DNA of 64,000 nucleotides from positions 682,001 through 746,000 of the forward strand of contig MU858048.1 of the NCBI GenBank assembly GCA_033297075.1, written 5' to 3'. The DNA comes from Rhypophila decipiens. Its lineage: Eukaryota > Ascomycota > Sordariomycetes > Sordariales > Naviculisporaceae. Below, in pieces: positions 23,366-34,221 of the stretch. The notes beneath the pieces are model-generated. The model worked only from the letters and a program-made list of their open reading frames with translations, had not been told where the DNA came from and did no database searches. Positions within the stretch are counted from its first letter, which is position 1. The number at the start of each line of letters is the position of its first letter. Made by a program: the position numbers and the translations under genes.

Positions 23366-24582
23366 GTACGATGTGATCAGGGTGTGATTGGTGATCAGGG
23401 GGCTGCTGGTGACAACAGCAATGTGGCTCTGATGTGTTCTGGTTGTCGCTTGTATGGCTGGCCAGCTGCAACGGCCCAGGGAGCTACATGCTAGCGGTTT
23501 GGTAGTCAGCAGTTGAGTCTCCAACCTGGCCGCAGCACAGAACAAACGGCTCTCTTGTATCGGATTTACGACCTAGTGTTTGAGACTCCGACATCCTTTG
23601 TTCAGATATACTTTTGTGTACGGCCACTGGATCGTGTGGCTATATGTTTTATTTTGGCAAAAGCTATCTGTTTGGGCAAACTATTGCCCGTGATGCAGGA
23701 GCTATCTGTTTAGGCAAACCATTGCCCAGCGAAGCATATCATTGTTACTGAAACCTCTGGGGAGAGAGAGTCCTCGAAACCAGGCTGTCACTCTAGCGCT
23801 TTTATATTCAAGTACTTGAAGAATTATTCCTCTCTGAACAACCCTCTTCGAGTTTCTTTTGAGTTGGTGATGTTTTTGAGAGACACTTTTGAAACATGCT
23901 CCATCCAACTGAACCTTCCTTCGCCGGCTTGGCTCACCTTTTATTATGGTTATTTTGCGAAACAAAGGCCCCTCCCTGGCTGGCTTACAGAACCATCAAA
24001 ACCGAACCCGCCGGGACTCTGGTTTTCTGCGTAGTTGAGGTATTTTCTTATCATTATCCTTCATCAAAACGAACAATAGGGTGGTGGGTGGTATATCGAC
24101 AACCAAGAGAAGAAGAAGCAAAGCACCCATCTATCTGAAACTCTTAAAATCTGCTTCACTCGAGTTCAATATCCGTAATCCACCAGAAACAGCTCCCAGG
24201 AATGTATAAGAAAAATGGGGACGAGGCCGCCATCATATCAAGGAGGATCTTGTAGGTACATGTTATATGATGAGGCGAGGCGACGCTAACGGAAGTAAGT
24301 GCTTGACAGACACACACACACACACACACACACAAGAAAACAAAAGGAAAAAGAAAATATGTATTACACCATTACCACAGGAATGATGGTGTAGTTAAAC
24401 AACGAGCTATTCAAGCCTTGCCACATCAAGCATCATCATACCAACAAGAAATGTTGCCGCTAAACAACAGAAAGCAATGGCATGGCGATACTTGACACAT
24501 CTATTTTCCTCGCCCTCCCTTAACAACTACATGCCGCTAAAAGGTCGCTACAAAGTACTAATTAGTCTGCCTTTGTGACTGA
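23366..24582. other. Convergent 3' intergenic region
   Basis: Lies between the 3' ends of the taxilin gene and the glucosidase I gene. It holds both 3' UTRs and a CA microsatellite (separate entry). No gene recognised. Confidence 0.5.
24311..24334. repeat. (CA)12 microsatellite
   Basis: Twelve uninterrupted CA units in the presumed 3' UTR region of the glucosidase I gene. Confidence 0.97.
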
Positions 24583-27218
24583 CTATAACTCATCCTTCAC
24601 ATGTCCAGCTTTTCCTTCCTCCCCAGACAAATCATCCATGGCCATGACCTTGACGACCAGACTGGTCCAGCCAGTAAAGTGCTGCGTGCGCTGTCCGTTG
24701 CCCGTCTCCGGGTTATACTGCTCCCACGCGAAGCCCGTCTCCTCCCACGACTTGTACACCGTGTCGACCAGGTTCTTGCGCAGACGCGTATACAGATCCC
24801 GGGCCGTCTCTTGATGCGGGCCTTCCTGTGATGCAATGTTCTGCACAGAAAGTAAAAGTTAGTCTCTAGTGGCCTGTGTTCGTTATGGTAAAGAATAAAA
24901 ACTCACATATAACTGCACAACAGCCATATAATTAATGTTGAACCAGACCGGACCCCGCCAGTAATTCTCACCAGTCCCATAGAATTCGTCCTTCTTGCTC
25001 AAGCTCCTCAAGCCATGAGGACTCCACAGCTCCTCTTCGTCGCCGATCAGGGCAAGTAGCGGGCCCAAGTGCTGGCTATCTGGCTTCAAGAGGCCAGTCA
25101 GGAACGGGAACAAGGAAATGTAGCCCTTGTGGCAGACCAACAGGTTCTCCTCGAAATCGTCAATGGTCGCGTCACAATAGCACCCATCCTTCTCGGACCA
25201 GTGTAGATCGTCCAGGTTATGCTCAATGGCATCGAGGATCTTCTTGTACTCGTCTGCGTCCGAAGTGATACCGATGGCATCGGCGATGTTCGTCAGCAGC
25301 TTGGCCATCATACCCATCCAGGACATGAGATCAACATGGAGGTCGCCGGGATGGGGAGGCTGAGCGCGTGGGTAGTCGTCCAGCCCGCTGGTCAGACAGT
25401 GGGTCGGGGTGCAGCCCCTCCAGCGATAGGCCTCCTTCCTGGAGTACGCCTCGCGATCATACGACTTGATGTCGCCAGACTGCGTCTTGCGGAACCAGTC
25501 AAACTGGCGCCGAAGGAGCGGGTAGAGCTTACGTAGGTGTTCGAGACCGACTTCGGGATTGTCGATAGAGGCACTGGTCAGGGTGACGCCTTGAGAGAGA
25601 TGCTCTCTCCCGCTGGGGATGCTGCCGTTGGCCTTGCGGAGCTTTTCTACGAACGCGTCTATGGTAAGCAGGAGGGTAGGCGGGTTGGCGTAATGCGGGT
25701 ACTGTGTTTGGAACTCCCGTGGGACTTTGCTTCGAGCCTCCTCGCCTAGAATCTGCTCCCGTCCAATCCAGCCATCTTCATCCATCAGGTTGAACCAGCT
25801 CCTGACGATCTCGAGCGTGAGGTCCATGTCCCAGTCTGAAATGGGCATGAGGTGGAATCCCTCGTCCCATAGAAACCCGCGAGGGAAGAAGGGCCGGGAA
25901 GGGATGCTCGTAAAGAGCTCATAGGGACCTGCGTTTGTCTCTAGTTTGCGGGCTCTCGCCTCAGCAGCCTCCTCCCAGAACCCTTCACCCTCCTCGTCAT
26001 ACTCGGGAGCATACGAGCGGTCTTCCAGAGAGTGCCCGTAGAAGTAGCCGATTCCACCAATGAGGTTGGAAAACATGCTGCGGCCAAACTTCTTGTACTT
26101 TTCAGCCGTAAAAGGAGGCTTGAATGAAAAGACGGACGAGAAGTGTTCGCCAAATGCCTCGGTGGTCTCCTTGATTTCCCTGCTCAGGTCCGCGCTGGTG
26201 ACCTCCTTGCCCGCGGATTCGCTCGAGAAGAGGATATCGAACTCGAAACTGCCCTCGAAGACCATTTGGATGATCTGGACGTTGCCAGTCCCGGGACGAT
26301 TCTCGAGCTGGTATACCTGCCATGGTGGAGGCGGGTTCTCAGCTTCCCATTGGTTCTCGACCAGCCAGTCTACACCTTCTTTGATCTGCTTGAAAACAAT
26401 CGGCTTGGCCTGCCAGACTGCTTCGTCGGGATATTGCAACGACTGAACAACGGTCTGACCAGGTCCGCGGAACTGGACAAGCTTGTGGTCGGTTGTGGGT
26501 CGGATCCCCTCCCCTTTGGTAACGACAAGCTTGTAGCCTCCTAGTACATCGGATCTGCCCTTCAAAGTGACGTCGCCCTCGTATCCGAATTCGGTATCGG
26601 CCTCTGTAGCTTCGAGCTCGCTCCCGAATCCTTCCTGTGTGACATATAGAATAACCATCGTCTTGCGGTCCGGCGGGCTATCTTCCTTGAGCTCGCCCTT
26701 GATCCTCGCTGCCCAGCTACCGCCGTGGGCTCCACCTGGAATCTTGACAAAGGATGTAGTAAGGTCGATGCCGTTCTCGATATCGTGGATGGACTGGACG
26801 CCGCCCCTTCTAGTGTCGAATTCGTCCCAGCCATAACCTTTCATTCCCTCGTTTTGTTCGCAGGTATATCGTACAGCTGTGGATTTCCGCATAACGATGT
26901 CAGTCGCGAGAAGACACCAGGAAAAACAGCGCAAAGAGGGAGGAACTAACAGTTCTGGAAATCAGCAAAGGTATCAACCTTGCCCCACATCAAGCCCGCC
27001 ATCAAGCTCTTGGGTATCCTGGGGCGGACGCCAAAGTAAAGATTGGGTCTGTAGGGACCCCATAGTAGACTCTGGTTGTTCTGGCGTGCGATCTCGCTGG
27101 TAAGGATAGCTTCCTCCTCGACGGTTGTGGCAGCGACGAGGCCCGGCGCAAACAAAGCCGCAAGTGCATTCCACCACACGACGGTGAGGACGAAACTCCA
27201 TTGGCGGCGCTGCGCCAT
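24583..27218 (-). CDS. Mannosyl-oligosaccharide glucosidase I (GH63) with C-terminal KDEL
   Basis: Removes the outermost alpha-1,2-glucose from the N-glycan just transferred in the ER, starting glycan trimming and calnexin-linked quality control. Three exons: 27218-26951, 26876-24907 and 24840-24583 (introns 74 and 66 nt); 831 aa, close to yeast Cwh41 (833). Joins give FQN-S-VRYTCEQNEG and VVQLY-NIASQEG. A hydrophobic segment (about residues 8-30) after MAQRRQW is a signal peptide or signal anchor. Family landmarks: YFGVRPRIPKSLMAGLMWG, KGYGWDEFD, RGFLWDEGFH (Asp at about 427), GLDDYPRA, GTGENYWRGPVWFNIN and FTGWTSLVV. The protein ends VKDEL, an ER-retrieval signal. Yeast glucosidase I is a type II membrane protein, so a KDEL tail suggests a soluble lumenal form here or a second retention device. 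Confidence 0.96.
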
Positions 27219-30200
27219 AGCTTCCTATTGTTTATTGCAAGGAAATGGTATCCCTTGTATTAGAAAGATCAAAAAAGGACCATATTATACCATAGCGGCG
27301 TGATGAAATGCAATGGGTAGACTTCAATTGATTGTCAAAGCTTCCACACCGGCAGCTGTCAATCGGTGATGGTGTTCACATTTGATAAGATTGTGGAATG
27401 GTTTCACTGTGAACACGTTTGACTTGGCGCCAGAGCTTGATGTGGCTGCAGGGGTTAAATCCGCTAGCACCGGGGCACTGGGTTTAGATTTTGCGGGGAG
27501 GTTACACTAAGGCTCGGCCCTATCAGAGCTAAATAGGGCCGTGAACCGCAACCAGACCCGCGGCGCCGCATTCAATCCCGCCCCTTTGCGGTCCGGTAGA
27601 CAAACAGACCCGGGCCGGGCCGCACGGAGTTTACGGACTAGTGCTTCTTGATGTTGGTTGACCGGACTTTGGATCAACCTCCTCGTTCTTGTCTCTATTA
27701 GACATGTAACATATATGCCCCGATGATAGGGAAGCAATGCGAAGCAATACACTGGATTTGATCACGGGAGTGGTTAGTAAATACTATCCTGTCTCCCCAA
27801 TCCTTGGAGGAAAAGGATTTGAAAAGGCAGAATCATCCGGAAACTTGTGGGAAGCAGAGGAGGAGTACCATCATAAGGTGTACTCTGAAGAGTCTGGCCA
27901 CATAGAGCAGTACCACATACATGTACAGCACAGAACAGGGACACCTTGCCGGGTCCTGGAAACGCACAACGGGTTCTGCTCGGGTATGGTCCTCCTGGAC
28001 TGAACATGGAATGTATGGAAGCATCCGAGAAGGAGGAAAGACATGCCAGTCGGAGGATATGGATCGAGCAGTGGCAGGTTTGCCATTCTTGGCCGATCCA
28101 CCCAAAACACCTTCCAGAGTTTCCGGGCCTTCCCCTTCTCAATTGACTCTCCGTTTGGATCTCCGTTTATTTTCCCTCGCGCTCCGGAATCATCGTGACC
28201 ATTCGGAGGTTCCTGTCCTCGAGGGAGGTCGATTCGAGCCCTCACTTTGCTAGTCGGCCTAACCTTGGGCCGACTGAGTGGGTACGCAGTGCGCTCGTCA
28301 GCCGCCCACATGGCAAGATGAACCTGGTCTCCCCCTAATCGTCTCGAACCAAAATACAGTGCCCATCCGGTGGAATTACTCTCTTTCATGCAGGAACATG
28401 AACTCTCGGTGTTCGCCGCTGTCGACTTCCCAATCAGGCAGTGCGGCAAGTATGTGTCTGGTACTTTTCAACACAAAGGGCGCAGCACGACTGGTCCTGA
28501 TCTGACATGAAAACACCATCACTCATTTGCCACGTGGGAGGAGATTCGACATCGATGCAAGTGATAGAACATGGGAGAGGGCGTGTCTGTAGGTGTTGGT
28601 TTCTTCTCGTGTATGCTGCTAGAGTAAGAAGAAGCTGCGTGCGTCTAGTATTTCTCTGCTGTGCCGCGATGATGAACTGCTGCTTGGCCAGTCTCTTGAC
28701 ACTGAGAGGTCGCATGGGATGTTCCGCCGGTGGCTTCCCTTGCTCTTCGGTCTGGTGCGGCGCTCGGAGGTGGACACTTCACCTTGACCGTTCTGCCATA
28801 ATCCAAAGTCCGCGATTGGACCGTCGACTTTTGTTAAGCGGATCTGTCATGATATCGGGCAGACGATCCGGTATCCTCGCGCGGCAGTGTCGGCGGCGAG
28901 AGCAAGAGATGGGTACTTCTTTTGGCTGAGCTTCATGCGCAGAATGGTGAGGACACGGTGTAGAATGTCAGGAGATAAAGATCGAGGGAGGCAGTGCAGT
29001 TTTAATTGAAAGGGCGAATGCATGGGAGAGGACATATGTAGCAGGGTTGGTCAAACCACGGGACGGGAGAGGAGAAGTGAGGCGTCTGGGGTAGCACATT
29101 GGGCGAATCTTTTTCAGCTTCAGCTCTGTGGAGCTCATGAACTCGATCCTACATTGGTCGAGTGGCTGTTCGGTGAAGCAGCATGATGGTGATGAGTCTG
29201 GCTGGCTGGTGGCTGCAGAGGCTGCAGATGACTGGTATTCCCGCGGAAAAAATTCCGGGGTTCAAGCGAATCTTGGACTTTCAAGAGCACCAGGAGAAAG
29301 GGGTATCCTGGTAGCTAGGGTGGCATTACCATTGCCGTTGAAGGCTGTGTGAACTGCGATGTGATGAGATGGTGGAAGGTTTGACATGAGTGGGTTTATA
29401 TTTGGCTTTGGACGGAACATTCTTTGACGGTGGTGTGGTGGCATCGAAGTCTTTTTGAGAGCTGAGTTGTTAAGAAATGCTAGACAGCCTTGGTATGAAC
29501 ACTATCAAACTAGCACACGGAGTACTTTAACCAATGGATCTGCACTAACCGAACAATGGAGTGAGCGTCCCGCAGTGGGGTACAGAGTTCGGATATGTCT
29601 ACCCCGCGCCGTCGGGTTATCAAGCTGAAATGCTGCTGGAAAAGTTCGGATGCCGTCAACTTCACACAACTTTCCATCCTCGCTTTCCCAAATTCAACCG
29701 CTAATAGGACGATCTGGTTGTCGGTGAACCAACGTTTCCTCTTTGCAATCATCCCCTGCTACATCATACATGTGCCATGGCACATGAGAAAACACAACTA
29801 TCCGTCCTGCACACACAGTCGGATGGGTGGTATTCTTTGATGTCCAAATCGATATCTGCGGTGGCTGTGCACATGCTCTCCATATCCTCTCATCCGCCTC
29901 ATTCTCGTATCTGTAAGGGACGACGACTATCACTATCACCGATGGAAGCCTGCATTTCGACGAGCGACGCCAAGTCACGTTATTTCGCGATATGATATCT
30001 TCTTTTGGGACGCCAGTCTACCCTGCAGCCTTATCCACGCCGCTTCCTATTATTGATCAGGATCTGCCGGGGCAAGAGAATGTACCGCGTCGTTGGAAAG
30101 ATGACTACTCAGCAGACATTAATCGCATCACTACTTCCGTTGATGACGCTGACGGCGAGTTCTGCGGACTTGGGCCTACCAAGATTGGGATCACTCGTCT

Positions 30201-33060
30201 TGAAGCCTTTCAGTCACGGAATAATCGGCAATCAAATCCTCTCCAGCTCGCTCCTGGACCAATCTTTGTTAGAGTCTATCGGAGGCTCACAAGGCTGGGC
30301 TGCTAACCAATGCTCTAAGCACGAAATAGGAAGGTGGAACTGTTCCGATATCTCTGACCCTACGCGTCTTTAAACTGCCGCGGCCATTGCCGATCCGGAG
30401 GAATGACATGGCGGCCGTCGCCGTCTCTCAAGAAGCATCAATCGGGAAGGCATGTCGCAAGCTTTCCCGAGCTCGTCGAATTCCGAACCGGGTGTGCAGG
30501 CATCTGTCGTCGGACGCACACGTCAACGATGCGAGAGACGAGTTCCTCCACGTACAAGTGTGCGTGGAGGCATGTAAGTGCAAGTGTCCCTGCGTTCCTG
30601 TACCTCACGAGCCTGCAATGCACATGCTGTGTTCCTACACCCTCTTTCAAGCCCATCTAATCCGCCCACTGGTTGATGATGCCCTCGATTCTGGAACCGA
30701 GACCGTCAACCATGGAAAAAATATCCTTCCTGAGCACGCTTCTAACCTAACTCAACATTCGTACATTAGTCTTGACGCATGTCGCTGCAAGGCTAACGCC
30801 AACGCAGAAAAACCACAGCAAGACAAGGCAGCAATCTTGGACGCCACCTGTTCAGGCATCTTGACTTGCAACCCAAAATCCGTCCGGCCAATGATGTTTA
30901 GTCTGTTCCCGGGAAAGCCCGTTTTCTCACGACGACAAGACATCACGGTTGGATTAATAATCTTTCCACGACATTAGTTGCAATGTGTTGATGACTCGCA
31001 CTCGGTGAGTGACGACCTCTGATGCGTAAGCTGTGTGTTAAGATCCCATGCTTTGCTTGTTATGCATCATAACTGTCGATGAAAGGGCGCAACAGGGACT
31101 TGGGCCTTGGCGGAGTTCTCGGACATGAGGACTATCTCGCAGAACATCAGGCTCATCTGAGTAAACGAAGCATCATGATTCATTTCAACAAGTGGCTGAG
31201 TTGCTATCGCAACGTTACAGGAATTACAACGTACTTGAGGTCGAATAAGGCTGAGCTTGCCGAGACACCATGGCCCTTTGGCGAGCGCGGAGAAACTTTG
31301 AGCTTATACCCAACTAACGAAATACAGTCAGAACACTATAATTCCTATCCGCCCAGCTGGGAAAGTAAGTCGGTTGCGGCGTAGAACTGTACCATGTACA
31401 TAACAGCAATAGATTAGTTGAGAAAGTACAGTCTTACATACTCCAGTTCCTCCCCACCACACCTTCCCCTTAATTACCAGAGTGACAGGAATCAGGGAAC
31501 GAACGGGTGACATTCGCCTACATAACCATACCTTATGCGGCCCTAGGCCTAGGCGACGCAAAAGTACATGATGGCGTATTTCTCCCGGGCCGCTCAACCG
31601 TCCATTGGACTCGGTTCGTTGTGCAAAGGTACAGACACACTTACACTGCGTTTACATACGCCTCTCGCCTACTTCCCCGACTGACGCATCCCGCTTTTGT
31701 TGTACTTACCGAACACCACACTATGATCACCAGCTTATTAGTGTCCAACGGTCGGTGTATGGACTGAGTTAGAGTATTAGCATAACGTCAGCTAGTTAAC
31801 AAGGTTCTGATGGCAGTTAATGACACACTGGTATAGTATGATGATAGAGAGCCAGCCAGACAGCGGTAATATCCGAGTCCCGACATCTTACATATTCGGT
31901 ACCTTACTTACCTAACAACTCGGGATGTACGTACCACCCAAGGTAGGAATCTGGAGAGCAACAAGTACAAGCTCCCGTTCGGTATCCGTGGGGAGATTGT
32001 CAAGCCATGGAGTATCAGACGCAAGCCATATCCATACTTTCACAAGCGGCACAGCATCAGACCCAGGGGAATTGTTTTATTCTACAAAACATCATGATTA
32101 GCATCTGATGATTTGGCAATAACGAGTAGCACAGTCCATCAATGTCGTTGTCATTATTGATAATGTCGGACAATTACCTGAAATACCAGATTAAATTCAA
32201 GTCATTATATTAGTTATTTTAGTAAATCAACAGACTAAGCTCCAGGTAAACCTCGAATGCGCAGATCACGTACGCATGTATATACGTCTAGCTAATATAC
32301 GCCGTCGCGGTCAAGTGTTTCTAGAATGCCTGAAGAAAGATTACGTAGATATGCTGAATAATAGTATATAACGGTATTACTTACAGCCGCTTCATTACTA
32401 ACACCATAACAAGTACCAGTATCATACGGAGGAACTCAATCACACATCAGCATTAACACTTACAGCCACTATTCAACCTTTGTTAGGAAGAAAAGACACC
32501 AAGACATCATTCAATGACATGCTGCCTAGGTAGGTAGATAAGGCACAGGAATAGCCAGCTATAATACAGAATTTCATCAAAAGGAAACTGAAGATTCCAA
32601 AGAAAAAAAGAGAAATTGGGTAAGGGGTATACATAAACAGTTGAGTAAGGTTATCCAAAACGAAAGTAAAGAAGAGAATATGAAGATGTGTTTAAAACTC
32701 GAGTTTTGAAACGAATGTAGAGAAGTGAAAGAAACAAGATAAAAAGACTGAAATGTGACTGAAGAAGAAGTAAGGGAAAAGAGGAGAGAAAAGAAAGAGT
32801 TGAGATGAACCCCGTCTATCCATAATGACAAACCAGAGCTGAGAAAAGGGGTGAAAAGACAAGAGAGGAAAAAAAGAAAAGCGGAAAAATCAACAGAAAT
32901 CTATAGTCATAAGCAAGTCAGCCAGTTCAAAGTAAGAAAGTTCGAGGTAGGTTCAGTCCAACGAAGGAAATGCCAATTCCCGCCAATAAAGAAGAAGAAA
33001 AAAGTCCAATTCTCATCCACGCATATCCAAACCTCCTTTTTTACCACCATCTTCTCTCCA
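27219..33060. other. Gene-free 5.8-kb region
   Basis: The left end must hold the glucosidase I promoter. No protein family, tRNA or transposon was recognised. Longer open frames (27871-28449 minus, 28507-28929 plus, 30387-30977 plus) have no coding signature I can name and are probably chance. Bases about 31750-32560 are AT-rich. From about 32580 to 33010 the plus strand is strongly purine-rich, probably the 3' UTR of the bZIP-like gene on the other strand. Confidence 0.5.
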
Positions 33061-34221
33061 TCACATCTGATACCCCGAACCCCCCTCCCCATGATGATGT
33101 TGACCTTGACCACCCCCCTCATAAGGATCATAATAATCATAAACAGGCGAATTGCCCTCCTCAGGCCCACTACTCCCACCACCAGGAGCAGCGTAATACT
33201 GCCCCGGATAGTGACTATAACTATGCACACTCTCCCCACCACTACTCCCACCGCCTCCCCAAGCAGGCGAACCCGCCATCTGCGCATGCGTGGCCATATA
33301 CCCGCCCCCATAAGGAGTTAAATACGTAGGCGACGTACTAGTAGTAGTAGCAGCAGCAGGATCCATCATGTACGTAGGGCTCACAGCAGAAGCAGAAGAA
33401 GGATCAGAGGATTGTTGTCTAGCCTGGCTGGCCGAGGTCGCGTGGCCTTTGGAGATCATCATGCCCAAGCCCAGCCCGCCCCAGGGCAGGCCCGAGAGAT
33501 TATCACCCGCGTCGGAGGGGATCTCTTCGGGCGAGGGGATGCGATATGCTAGGGCGGCGTGCTGTTGGTTTACCCGGTCGCGGGTTTCGCGCTCTTTTTG
33601 TTCTTTGGCTTTTTCTCCTTTTTTGTGGGGAAAGGGTTTTGTTAGTTGGCTTTTTTCCTTCTTCTTGTTGGCTTTGGAAGTTGGTTTTGGGGCTTGTGAA
33701 AGAAAGGGGAGTTACATACTAAACTTGCGCTGGGCAATCTTGTTCTGGATCCGTCTCCTTTCTTCGGGGTCAGTCACCTCGCTCCAGTCATCTGTGCTCT
33801 TCCTAGACGCCTCCGGCTTGGGTGCCTTGTCCCTCCTCGAGCTGGACGACAAAGAATGTTGGTGCTTGGCTGTACGAGATGCAGACATTTTGTCGTTCTT
33901 GTTACCGCTGCTGTTGCTGCTGCTCTTGCCTCGGGAGGAAGATTCTCGCTCCGTGTCTGAGCCGGATTGGTATGCCGTCGAGCTCTTGCCTTCCTTGCGC
34001 TTGTGGTGATGGCGAGAGGACTTTGACGAGCGAGATTCCTTCTGGTGGGTACTAGTACTGCTGGATGTAGTACGAGAAGAAGGAGGCGAGTCTTGATAAT
34101 AGGCGAGTGCGTCAGCCGAGTAGTCGACTTCTTCTTCACCTTCGTCTGCCCAGTATAGCTGAGATCCAAAGGCGGGAACCTGTGCGCTATCTTGTTCAGG
34201 ATAAGGATATTGGTATGACAT
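33061..34221 (-). CDS. bZIP-like transcription factor with basic region but no clear zipper
   Basis: Probable nuclear DNA-binding regulator. Two exons: 34221-33720 and 33617-33061; the 102-nt intron at 33618-33719 has a CTAAC branch site; 352 aa. The join restores RIQNKIAQRKF-REKAKEQKE. This contains the bZIP N-x7-R signature (Asn160, Arg168) in the fungal context DDWSEVTDPEERRR. The intron falls just before the invariant Arg. After the basic region there is no leucine heptad array, so dimerisation is uncertain. N-terminal 140 residues are Ser-rich and acidic with a His/Lys patch; the C-terminal 130 are Gly/Tyr/Ser/Pro-rich and look disordered. The ATG at 34219-34221 is the first in-frame ATG. 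It stands alone, with 5.8 and 7 kb of non-coding DNA on its sides, as is common for developmental regulators. Targets are unknown. Confidence 0.85.

Noticed and set aside
28215..28250. GATTCGAGCCC resembling a tRNA B box
   Set aside because: No matching A box, acceptor stem or T-arm pairing at the right spacing.
27871..28449. Minus-strand frame of 192 codons
   Set aside because: No family resemblance, overlapping frames on both strands, no conserved motif.
30387..30977. Plus-strand frame of 196 codons with a Cys cluster (CKCKCPC)
   Set aside because: No signal peptide, no repeat spacing of a known Cys-rich family, overlaps other random frames.
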